Below the pieces are notes generated by a model. The model saw nothing but the letters and a program-made list of their open reading frames with translations, did no database searches and had not been told where the DNA came from. Positions 1 through 5,992 of a DNA stretch of 6,934 bases are shown here, piece after piece. The stretch's first letter is position 1. Each line of letters begins with the position of its first letter. The stretch comes from Alphaproteobacteria bacterium (lineage in GTDB: Bacteria; Pseudomonadota; Alphaproteobacteria; Rs-D84), in assembly GCA_017936185.1 (NCBI GenBank), contig JAGBGA010000041.1, positions 1-6,934 of the forward strand. Reading direction: 5' to 3'. The position numbers and the translations under genes are program-made.

Positions 1-30
1 CGAATCTAAACCACCGTTTGGATTCGGCAT
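1..30. repeat. Palindromic repeat, copy A (cut by window edge)
   Basis: Bases 1-11 pair with 16-26 around the loop CACC, with a single T-G wobble at 7/20. The GCAT at 27-30 would extend the stem to 15 bp if the four bases before the window are ATGC. The segment matches the reverse complement of 103-132 at 29 of 30 positions, so it is one of two inverted copies of the same element. It is not followed by a T-run on the plus strand, so this copy is not an obvious terminator in that direction. I do not recognise the family; a REP-like or Rickettsia-type palindromic element are possible analogies only. Confidence 0.75.
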
Positions 31-94
31 AAAATAACAAAAAATACATTTGGAAAAAGCCCAGAAATATGATAAAATGTGACGTAAAGATTAA

Positions 95-136
95 GGAAAA
101 ATATGCCGAATTCAAACGGTGGTTTAGATTCGGCAT
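95..136 (-). terminator. Possible terminator of the cdaA operon
   Basis: Transcripts leaving cdaA (stop at 193-195) first meet the palindrome at 136-103, a stem of up to 15 bp with two imperfect positions, and then the run ATTTTTCC on the minus strand (102-95). A hairpin followed by five U is compatible with intrinsic termination. The stem is only moderately GC-rich and the same element occurs a second time without a T-run, so termination may be a secondary role of the repeat. Confidence 0.45.
103..136. repeat. Palindromic repeat, copy B (inverted relative to A)
   Basis: This is a 34-bp imperfect palindrome with arms 103-117 and 122-136 and a 4-base loop. The arms agree except at 112/127 and 113/126. 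Read on the minus strand it is the same sequence as copy A except for one base, so the two elements face each other across 72 bp of AT-rich DNA. Palindrome boundaries at ATGC/GCAT are sharp and the flanks differ, which suggests a discrete repeated unit and not a duplication of a larger region. Confidence 0.8.
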
Positions 137-155
137 AAAAAATACCATTACTTTA

Positions 156-171
156 TGTGAATTATATCACA
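156..171. promoter_or_regulatory. CRP/FNR-family-like operator palindrome
   Basis: The sequence has two perfect half-sites, TGTGA (156-160) and TCACA (167-171), separated by exactly six bases. This is the TGTGA-N6-TCACA pattern bound by CRP-type regulators. On the minus strand the six spacer bases are TATAAT, a consensus -10 box, so a bound protein would sit directly on the promoter core. No regulator gene is in the window. The match is exact but the functional reading is an inference. Confidence 0.35.
161..169 (-). promoter_or_regulatory. Candidate extended -10 promoter reading leftward
   Basis: On the minus strand TGATATAAT (169-161) is a perfect extended -10 element (TGnTATAAT). The hexamer 17 nt upstream is a poor -35. 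Transcription would start near 154, downstream of cdaA, and run through both palindromes toward a gene outside the window. The same nine bases form the candidate pgsA promoter. Confidence 0.35.
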
Positions 172-192
172 AATTACAACGAGATAAAACTT

Positions 193-951
193 TTATTTTC
201 CAAGTACTTTTTCAAGCTTTGCACGCAATTTTTTCATATCGTCGTACTTTGTAAATTTACCCTTTTCGGCGATTGAAATATCACCACTTTCTTCGGATAC
301 AATTAAAACCGTCGCACGTGAAACTTCACTTAATCCCAACGCGGCGCGATGTCGTGTACCATACTTCCAATTTAAATTATTTTGTGACAACGGCAATATT
401 GCCCCCGCAAAGGCAATTCTGTTGTTTTCAATAATCATCGCACCATCATGAAGTGGCGTTTTATTAAAGAATATCGTTAACATTAATTCACTGCTTATCT
501 TTGCATCAATGGCAACACCCTTTTTTTCAATCGCACTGTCATCAAGCATGTTCGGAAACACAATCAGTGCCCCTGTATGCTTGGTCGACATATATTCCAC
601 CGCCGACACAATCGCATCAAGCGACCGCGTATCCTTGGTCTTGACACCACCATGCCGAAATATGCGACGCCACCCGTCAATATTACCTAACAAAGCCATA
701 AACTTTCGTAATTCTGGCTGAAAAACAACAATCAAACTTAAAGACAAGAACAACGCTGTATAATGCAAGAACGACGCCAACAAATCCAATCGCACCCACG
801 ACAAAACAAAACTAAGCACCCAAAGCGCCGCCAACCCCAACAATCCACGAACCAACTTTTCCGATTGCGTGTTGCGAATAAAGCTGCGATAAAACAGCCA
901 CATCATAATGGCTATTATTAAAACTTGAATCAAACCAATCCAACTGAACAT
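193..951 (-). CDS. cdaA: Diadenylate cyclase CdaA (c-di-AMP synthase)
   Basis: The protein condenses two ATP into the second messenger c-di-AMP at the inner membrane. Its 252 residues begin with three hydrophobic helices (about 7-21, 37-53 and 58-77), as in CdaA/YbbP, followed by a DAC (DisA_N) domain from about 112 to 235. The catalytic signatures are intact: PLHDGAMII with DGA at 169-171, and GTRHRAALGLSE with RHR at 200-202. The stretch AIDAKISSELMLTIF (147-161) before DGA is also typical. Length fits the family. The start is supported by AAGGGG 7 nt upstream, inside the last codons of asmA, from which it is separated by 4 nt. In Firmicutes the gene sits with cdaR and glmM; neither is here, and no phosphodiesterase is visible. 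c-di-AMP synthesis is uncommon in alphaproteobacteria, but the identification rests on strong motifs. Confidence 0.93.
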   Translation of the reverse strand: MFSWIGLIQVLIIAIMMWLFYRSFIRNTQSEKLVRGLLGLAALWVLSFVLSWVRLDLLASFLHYTALFLSLSLIVVFQPELRKFMALLGNIDGWRRIFRHGGVKTKDTRSLDAIVSAVEYMSTKHTGALIVFPNMLDDSAIEKKGVAIDAKISSELMLTIFFNKTPLHDGAMIIENNRIAFAGAILPLSQNNLNWKYGTRHRAALGLSEVSRATVLIVSEESGDISIAEKGKFTKYDDMKKLRAKLEKVLGK

Positions 952-955
952 TTTA

Positions 956-3025
956 TTACCCCTTGTTATTTAATACGCTGTTCATTAAATCCGTAACTGG
1001 TTCTGCGAACCATTCCGGGTCATCTTGATACATTGGTGCACCACGTTCCAACGCTGTTTTACATGGACGGTCATCTGCCAACCAATTTTCCAACAAGTCC
1101 CCCGCAACCAATCCAATACCGGTTCCTGCGACCAATCCGATACCACCTGTAAATGGCGCCAACAACAACCCAATACCGGTGGCCGATGCAACTTTACCCG
1201 CGACCGCCGCGCCACTTATTTTAATATTTGGCTGGGCCAAATTTCCGGTTAATTCAATTGAATTAACAACATTACCCGTCAAAGATAATTTCAGCCCCCG
1301 CACCGGCACCGTCGTCAAAGACATTTTCATTTCTTCTTGCCCCAGGTCAAGCGCCCCCGCCAATCGTATATTTATTGCATTTGTTTCAATCGCCACACCA
1401 TTTTGCGTTTCGAACATCCCATCGCGCAACTTTGCATTTAATGCCATACACGAAATTTTTATTTGATTATACTTTTTTTCCGAACTGAACAAGTCTTGAA
1501 TACTGTGTCGCAGATTTGTTAAAAAGTCCGCCCCATACACGTACGAAACAAGTGCCGAATGCGCATATCCCGGTCCAACCGAATAAACCGTAACCGGCCC
1601 TGTAATTGTCTGCATAATTTCGGATAAATTTTTACCACGTGCCGTTACATACAATTGGACATCAACCGGCAAATCAGACACGAAATCCGACTTGCGAATT
1701 TCTTCAAGAACACTTCCCACCGAAACTGACGCCCCGCTTACCGCCCCTTTGGCAACGAACACGCCGTCTGCATCAACATCTGCATCAATTGCCGCATTTA
1801 CATTTCCACCGGCAAATTCCGTTTTTAAATCGGCACGCACACGATTGTCTTGCACATGCAATTTCAAGTCAAGTTTTTCAAAATTCAAATCACGATACAC
1901 AACCAATTCACCAAAGCGTATACGCACATCGGCGGACCTGTCACGAAATTCATGCCCGAACAAAGACACATCTTGGAACACATTAAGTTCACGATTTTTC
2001 TGCATACGCTTTTGCGAATAAAGTTCTGGAAACACATTCATTAAATTAACATATGACGATGACACATCCACATTTATCACCGGTATTTTTTTCGACCAAT
2101 CATAAGACCCCGAAACCGTAAATTCCGTACCACGCAAATTTATCGACGATTTTCGCAAAGTCATCTTTTGATGTTCCAAACCACCGGCAAGATTCACACG
2201 CGCCGCAGGCACGAACGATAAATCCATTCCAAATATTTTTCCCAAAACACCGACATCTGGAATATCACCTTTGATAATAAAATCAATTGGTAATTTACTT
2301 TTTCCTTCAAGTGCAAAATTCGCAATTAACGCATCCCCCCCGGTTGACATTGCGACCCGCACCGGATAAACGCGTCGTTCAGAATTATATTCAGACATCG
2401 AAACAATAAACGGGAACACATCTTCTTCAACTTTTAGCCATCCCGAATATTCCCGCGAATCTTCACGTGGCATCATCCGAACATTCAGACCACTTAACGA
2501 ATACTTTTCCCCCAACACATTCGCGACCAAGTTTTTTATTTCCACCCCACCAAAACCAGACGCACGCACCGGATACTTTTCTTGCACAACCGTATCTTGC
2601 ACCGTTCCTTCTGGTGTATTTGAGTTACCGGCAAACTTCAATTCATTTAAATCTTTTTCAACATTCAGCACCGCATCATAAACACGAATATTTTGAATTG
2701 TTGGCCGGTCACGAAACAAAGACACCAAATTTATACGCACATCTATCTTCTTGGCCGAAAAAAAGTCTTTATCTTTTGCCAATTCTGGATTTTCAATACG
2801 AACATCATTTAATTCTATATGCGGACGCATTGAAAATCGCCACGACACACCACCATCTATTTCCACCGGCATACCGGTCGTATCACGCAATATTGCAACA
2901 ACATTCCCACGCAATGTTTCAAGATTAACTTGCTTTAACGCAACAAACACCGCCACCCCAAGGACAATAATAAAAAGCCCCACAATACGTACAATTGAAA
3001 AAAATTTATTTTTTCTTAATTTCAT
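956..3025 (-). CDS. AsmA-family envelope protein
   Basis: This is a 689-residue AsmA-like protein, expected to be anchored in the inner membrane with its bulk in the periplasm. The family is linked to outer-membrane biogenesis and phospholipid or LPS homeostasis, and larger members are thought to form lipid-conducting grooves. Residues 1-10 are basic, 11-30 form the single N-terminal membrane anchor, and the following region (PVEIDGGVSWRFSMRPHIEL, 53-72) is the conserved AsmA N-terminal domain. The family C-terminal domain is recognisable at about 520-575 (LRDGMFETQNGVAIETNAI... followed by LDLGQEEMKMSL). A glycine-rich hydrophobic stretch (604-645) precedes a polar tail with one cysteine (655), an arrangement seen in other AsmA-like proteins. 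Its ATG overlaps the rluC stop as ATGA, and the ribosome site is poor, so translation is probably coupled. The exact subfamily cannot be decided by eye, so no symbol is assigned. Confidence 0.87.
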   Translation of the reverse strand: MKLRKNKFFSIVRIVGLFIIVLGVAVFVALKQVNLETLRGNVVAILRDTTGMPVEIDGGVSWRFSMRPHIELNDVRIENPELAKDKDFFSAKKIDVRINLVSLFRDRPTIQNIRVYDAVLNVEKDLNELKFAGNSNTPEGTVQDTVVQEKYPVRASGFGGVEIKNLVANVLGEKYSLSGLNVRMMPREDSREYSGWLKVEEDVFPFIVSMSEYNSERRVYPVRVAMSTGGDALIANFALEGKSKLPIDFIIKGDIPDVGVLGKIFGMDLSFVPAARVNLAGGLEHQKMTLRKSSINLRGTEFTVSGSYDWSKKIPVINVDVSSSYVNLMNVFPELYSQKRMQKNRELNVFQDVSLFGHEFRDRSADVRIRFGELVVYRDLNFEKLDLKLHVQDNRVRADLKTEFAGGNVNAAIDADVDADGVFVAKGAVSGASVSVGSVLEEIRKSDFVSDLPVDVQLYVTARGKNLSEIMQTITGPVTVYSVGPGYAHSALVSYVYGADFLTNLRHSIQDLFSSEKKYNQIKISCMALNAKLRDGMFETQNGVAIETNAINIRLAGALDLGQEEMKMSLTTVPVRGLKLSLTGNVVNSIELTGNLAQPNIKISGAAVAGKVASATGIGLLLAPFTGGIGLVAGTGIGLVAGDLLENWLADDRPCKTALERGAPMYQDDPEWFAEPVTDLMNSVLNNKG
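959..964 (-). promoter_or_regulatory. Ribosome binding site of cdaA
   Basis: AAGGGG on the minus strand lies 7 nt before the cdaA ATG and directly before the asmA stop codon (956-958). The site is covered by ribosomes finishing asmA, which suggests translational coupling. Confidence 0.65.
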
Positions 3026-3990
3026 GGCAATTTCAATTCCAAAAACTTCATCACAGGCACCATAAATTCTGGCACACTTGCGCGCAGTGTAATCATCCGT
3101 CCACTTGTCGGATGTTGAAATGTTAACTTGTACGCGAACAAAAACAAGTTATTTGTTTCCAACATTGACCGCAATGCACCATCAAGCTTTTTATTCCCAC
3201 CATAAAGCGCATCACCAACAATTGGCGCATTTAACGTTAATGCGCTGTGCAGTCTCAACTGATGTGTACGCCCGGTCTTTGGCGAAAACAATACCCACGA
3301 AACACATCCCGCGGCACTTGCCAAAACCGAATATTCTGTAACCGCCCTTTGTGGTCTTTGCCCTGTACCATTATTAACACGTGCCGGCGTATTGAACACC
3401 TGACCCTTTATCATATAATTGTCAATCACCCCACGTGCGGGCTTTACATCACCATTTAACAACGCAAGATAATCTTTGCGTGCGGTCCTTGTTTGAAATT
3501 CATTTGCCAAAACCTGGGCGGCACGCTGATTTTTTGCCACAACCAACAATCCACTTGTTTCGCGGTCAAGTCGATGCACCAACGAAATCTTGTCATACGG
3601 GAACAAAGCCGCCGCCATTTTATCAACCGACTTTCTTATTCCTGTCCCCCCCTGGACAGCCAACCCCGCAGGCTTGTTGAAAACGACAATATCATCATCG
3701 TTATGAATTATACATTTACGAAGTGCTTCTAAATCCGCCAGCGAAAAATTATCACCACTTTCTGTTTTTTTCTGAACCTGGGCATAGTTTGCAACAGTTG
3801 GTGGCACGCGCACAACTTCCCCACCACACAATATTTCCTGGCCGCGGACACGTTTGGAATTCACACGTATTTGCCCACCACGACAAAGTTTATAAAATTC
3901 ACGTTGTGGCATCGCCGGAAACTGTCGCAAGAACCACCGCAACAACCGCACACCATCTTCAACTTTTGACACTTGGATAAATTCAGCCAT
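3022..3990 (-). CDS. rluC: 23S rRNA pseudouridine synthase, RluC type
   Basis: The enzyme isomerises specific uridines of 23S rRNA to pseudouridine (positions 955, 2504 and 2580 in the E. coli RluC). At 322 residues it matches RluC length. An S4 RNA-binding domain covers about 13-62 (FYKLCRGGQIRVNSKRVRG). The RluA-type catalytic domain follows from about 94, with FNKPAGLAVQGGTG (104-117), the active-site loop HRLDRETSG with catalytic Asp142, and later KTGRTHQLRLH and VGDALYGG. The AVQGGTG variant favours RluC over RluD. The start has a modest G-rich ribosome site (GGGG at 3999-4002, 8 nt spacer). It lies 29 nt after the pilin-like gene and overlaps asmA by 4 nt, so it is likely the second gene of this operon. 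Substrate positions are inferred by homology only. Confidence 0.92.
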   Translation of the reverse strand: MAEFIQVSKVEDGVRLLRWFLRQFPAMPQREFYKLCRGGQIRVNSKRVRGQEILCGGEVVRVPPTVANYAQVQKKTESGDNFSLADLEALRKCIIHNDDDIVVFNKPAGLAVQGGTGIRKSVDKMAAALFPYDKISLVHRLDRETSGLLVVAKNQRAAQVLANEFQTRTARKDYLALLNGDVKPARGVIDNYMIKGQVFNTPARVNNGTGQRPQRAVTEYSVLASAAGCVSWVLFSPKTGRTHQLRLHSALTLNAPIVGDALYGGNKKLDGALRSMLETNNLFLFAYKLTFQHPTSGRMITLRASVPEFMVPVMKFLELKLP

Positions 3991-4019
3991 TATTTACGCC
4001 CCACTTGGCACGATACAAA

Positions 4020-4484
4020 TTATTCACCGTACGTTATCTGAACATAGTTTGTTCCATTTGCACCGTTACAGCTGCCTGTTGCGCCACCATTCTTGCCATT
4101 GGACGCTTGGTATTCCACCGAATCCGACCACGCCTTGGTTACCAAGGCTTCACATTCCGATTGTCCCAAACCATTTATTGTCACAACAAATTGGCGTGGA
4201 TTAGAAGGATTAACCCCCAATTCATACTTTCCACCATATGGGTTTTCGTTTGACATACCAATTGCCCCAAATATTGTTGTTCCATTCATATTTGAAAAAT
4301 CGTCATATTCGACATGAATATTTCGAACCATTGTCACCATTTGAACGACTTGGTCATTAACCGCGGTCAGCTTTTGCGTACGCATTGCAGTTGAAATCAT
4401 ACCAATTGCCCCGACCGTAATCACACCCATAATGGCCAAGACCCCCAACATTTCAATCATTGAACGACCTGATTCTTGATTCAT
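4020..4484 (-). CDS. Type IV pilin-like protein with class III leader
   Basis: This 154-residue protein has a prepilin N-terminus: a 6-residue polar leader MNQESG, then RSMIEMLGVLAIMGVITVGAIGMI, where Glu11 occupies the +5 position after the predicted cleavage at Gly6/Arg7. The hydrophobic helix runs to about residue 31 and continues as an amphipathic helix (35-60). The globular part contains NPYGGKY (81-87), like the NPWGG turn of type IVb/PilS-like pilins, and two cysteines (111 and 139) that could close a C-terminal disulfide loop. It should be an inner-membrane protein after processing by a prepilin peptidase and may join a pilus or pseudopilus. No assembly ATPase, platform protein or peptidase is in the window, so the apparatus is unknown. 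The residue after the cleavage site is Arg where Phe or Met is usual. The start is supported by AAGAGG 7 nt upstream. Confidence 0.78.
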   Translation of the reverse strand: MNQESGRSMIEMLGVLAIMGVITVGAIGMISTAMRTQKLTAVNDQVVQMVTMVRNIHVEYDDFSNMNGTTIFGAIGMSNENPYGGKYELGVNPSNPRQFVVTINGLGQSECEALVTKAWSDSVEYQASNGKNGGATGSCNGANGTNYVQITYGE

Positions 4485-4491
4485 TATAAAA

Positions 4492-4497
4492 CCTCTT
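4492..4497 (-). promoter_or_regulatory. Ribosome binding site of the pilin-like gene
   Basis: AAGAGG on the minus strand, with a 7-nt spacer to the ATG at 4484. It supports a start that yields a 6-residue prepilin leader. Confidence 0.65.
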
Positions 4498-4499
4498 AT

Positions 4500-4528
4500 T
4501 TGCTATTTAATATTTAATACTATATCAT
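4500..4528 (+). promoter_or_regulatory. Candidate uvrC promoter
   Basis: TTGCTA (4500-4505) and TATCAT (4523-4528) are 17 nt apart and match -35 and -10 boxes at 4 and 5 of 6 positions. The start site would fall near 4535, one base before the uvrC ATG. This agrees with the absence of a convincing ribosome site there and suggests a leaderless or nearly leaderless mRNA. Confidence 0.45.
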
Positions 4529-4547
4529 AAAGATTATGAATATTCAA
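4519..4547 (-). promoter_or_regulatory. Candidate promoter of the pilin-rluC-asmA-cdaA operon
   Basis: On the minus strand TTGAAT (4547-4542) and TATAGT (4524-4519) are separated by exactly 17 nt. They match the sigma-70-type -35 and -10 boxes at 4 and 5 of 6 positions. The start site would fall near 4512, leaving a leader of about 27 nt that includes the ribosome site. The -35 lies within the first codons of uvrC and the -10 overlaps the proposed uvrC -10. Confidence 0.5.
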
Positions 4548-5954
4548 TTTTCTGATTTAATCGAAAACGCACCAAACGCCCCCGGCGTATACAAGATGTA
4601 TGATGCGGACGAAAACTTGCTTTACGTTGGCAAGGCCAAGAACATATCAAACCGTCTGAAACAATACCTTGACATATCAAAACTTGAATTGCACAAGCAG
4701 GTAATGCGTGCACTGGTTACGCGCGTTGACTGGGAAACTGTTCCAACCGAATCCGACGCATTAATTCGCGAACAAGAACTAATCAAAACACAAAAGCCCA
4801 AATACAACATAATGCTGACCGATGGCAAGATGTATCCGATGTTGGCATTAACGCGTGGCGAATACCCACGCATGTTAAAATTTCGTGGCAAGATATCACA
4901 ACGACGCGACGTATACGGCCCATATCCGTCTGTTTCTGCACTTAACGAAACAATCAAAACGATTCAGCGTGTATGTCAAATTCGCACATGCACCGACACA
5001 CAAATGCGCAATCGCACACGTCCATGCCTGCTACACCAAATCGGCCGATGCAGTGCACCATGTTGCAACCCCAACCCCGAAAAATACGCAGAAAGCGTGC
5101 GTACAGCGCGAAAAATACTTACCGGGGACAGCGCCCCAATAATCGCAGATTTAACCAAGCAAATGGAAACATTTTCAAAAAATCTTGACTTTGAATCTGC
5201 GGCAAACGCACGCGACAAAATCGCGGCATTAACACACACCTCAAATCGCGGTATACGGCGAAATCATGCGTATACACCAAATACGGACTGGGACAAAAAT
5301 GTATCTGAACTTGAAAAATGGATTGGCATAAAAATCGAACTTGCCGGTGTATTTGATAATTCGCACTTGTTTGGCACACAACCTGTTGGCGCAATGATAA
5401 CGTTTGGACATAATGGTTTTGAAAAATCCGGGTATCGTCATTTCAAATTACAAGATAAATCACGCGCCGGCAACGATATTGCCATGATGTCCGAATTTGT
5501 AAAACGCGCAACCGAACGCGGTCCAAAATTAAGCCTAATAATCGTCGACGGCGGCATGGCCCAATGGAACATCGCCAAACGCGCCGCCGGCAATATACCT
5601 GTGATGGGCGTAACCAAAGGCGAAGTTCGCGATGGCGACGAACACTTTATTTTACCAGACGGTTCCGTATCACGCGACCTGCCCAAAGATTCGCCGCTTT
5701 TCTTGATGTTACGTGCCGTACGTGACGAAGCGCACCGTTTTGTAATCACATACCACCGCAACGTTCGTGCAAAGCAAATGACAGCATCCGTATTGGACGA
5801 AATTGACGGCATTGGCCCAACACGAAAACGCGCATTACTGCAACACTTTGGTTCCGTTCGCGCGATAATAGACGCCGACATAAGCGCATTAAAACACGTA
5901 CCCGGCCTGGGGACAAATGCCGCCGAAAAAATATATGCCCATTTTCATTCATAA
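4536..5954 (+). CDS. uvrC: UvrABC excinuclease subunit C, compact form
   Basis: UvrC makes both incisions around a DNA lesion bound by UvrB in nucleotide excision repair. The N-terminal GIY-YIG nuclease carries GVY (17-19), YVGKAKN (30-36), Arg40 and Glu79 (3' incision). A cysteine cluster follows (152, 164, 172, 176, in the RPCLLHQIGRCSAPC context), a region proposed to bind an iron-sulfur cluster in UvrC. A UVR (UvrB-binding) motif lies at about 202-237. The RNase H-like 5'-incision domain keeps Asp274 (FDNSH), Asp314, Asp338 (VDGG) and His400 (DEAHRF), matching E. coli D399, D438, D466 and H538. Two helix-hairpin-helix motifs end the protein (420-470). At 472 residues it is well short of the usual ~610: only 37 residues separate UVR from Asp274, against about 160 in E. 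coli. The reading frame is intact. The start at 4536 keeps the GIY-YIG domain complete. pgsA follows after 38 nt. Confidence 0.94.
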   Translation: MNIQFSDLIENAPNAPGVYKMYDADENLLYVGKAKNISNRLKQYLDISKLELHKQVMRALVTRVDWETVPTESDALIREQELIKTQKPKYNIMLTDGKMYPMLALTRGEYPRMLKFRGKISQRRDVYGPYPSVSALNETIKTIQRVCQIRTCTDTQMRNRTRPCLLHQIGRCSAPCCNPNPEKYAESVRTARKILTGDSAPIIADLTKQMETFSKNLDFESAANARDKIAALTHTSNRGIRRNHAYTPNTDWDKNVSELEKWIGIKIELAGVFDNSHLFGTQPVGAMITFGHNGFEKSGYRHFKLQDKSRAGNDIAMMSEFVKRATERGPKLSLIIVDGGMAQWNIAKRAAGNIPVMGVTKGEVRDGDEHFILPDGSVSRDLPKDSPLFLMLRAVRDEAHRFVITYHRNVRAKQMTASVLDEIDGIGPTRKRALLQHFGSVRAIIDADISALKHVPGLGTNAAEKIYAHFHS

Positions 5955-5955
5955 G

Positions 5956-5964
5956 TGATATAAT
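5956..5964 (+). promoter_or_regulatory. Candidate extended -10 promoter of pgsA
   Basis: TGATATAAT, a perfect TGnTATAAT element, begins directly after the uvrC stop codon. The -35 position is poor (TGCCCA at 5936-5941, 3 of 6). Transcription would start near 5971, giving a leader of about 22 nt. pgsA could be read both from here and by run-through from uvrC, since no terminator lies between. Confidence 0.5.
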
Positions 5965-5979
5965 ACATACATATTAATA

Positions 5980-5985
5980 AAGGAG
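5980..5985 (+). promoter_or_regulatory. Ribosome binding site of pgsA
   Basis: AAGGAG with a 7-nt spacer to the ATG at 5993, the strongest Shine-Dalgarno sequence in the window. It fixes the pgsA start. Confidence 0.85.
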
Positions 5986-5992
5986 AAAACAC

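Noticed and set aside
1..148. Minus-strand frame of 49 codons from an ATG at 148, open to the left edge
   Set aside because: Most of it is T-rich intergenic DNA giving a Phe-rich peptide, it reads through both palindromes and there is no good ribosome site. The candidate promoter just upstream keeps it from being excluded entirely; the sequence left of the window would decide.
69..254. Plus-strand open frame of 61 codons
   Set aside because: It crosses palindrome copy B and the 3' end of cdaA on the opposite strand, has no ribosome site and no recognisable domain.
1025..3065. Several long plus-strand open frames inside asmA (for example 2467-2928)
   Set aside because: They are antisense to a clear AsmA-family gene, are low-complexity in His, Thr and Pro, and follow from the C/A-rich plus strand, which contains few stop codons.
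3646..3652. Run of seven C (G on the coding strand) in rluC as a phase-variation switch
   Set aside because: The frame is intact and the run encodes the conserved Gly-Gly of the AVQGGTG motif. A single tract of this length in a housekeeping gene is weak evidence.
4536..5954. UvrC as a pseudogene, or as the shorter Cho nuclease
   Set aside because: The frame is uninterrupted, and both nuclease centres, the UVR motif and the terminal HhH motifs are intact. Cho has only the N-terminal half, so a compact UvrC is the better reading.
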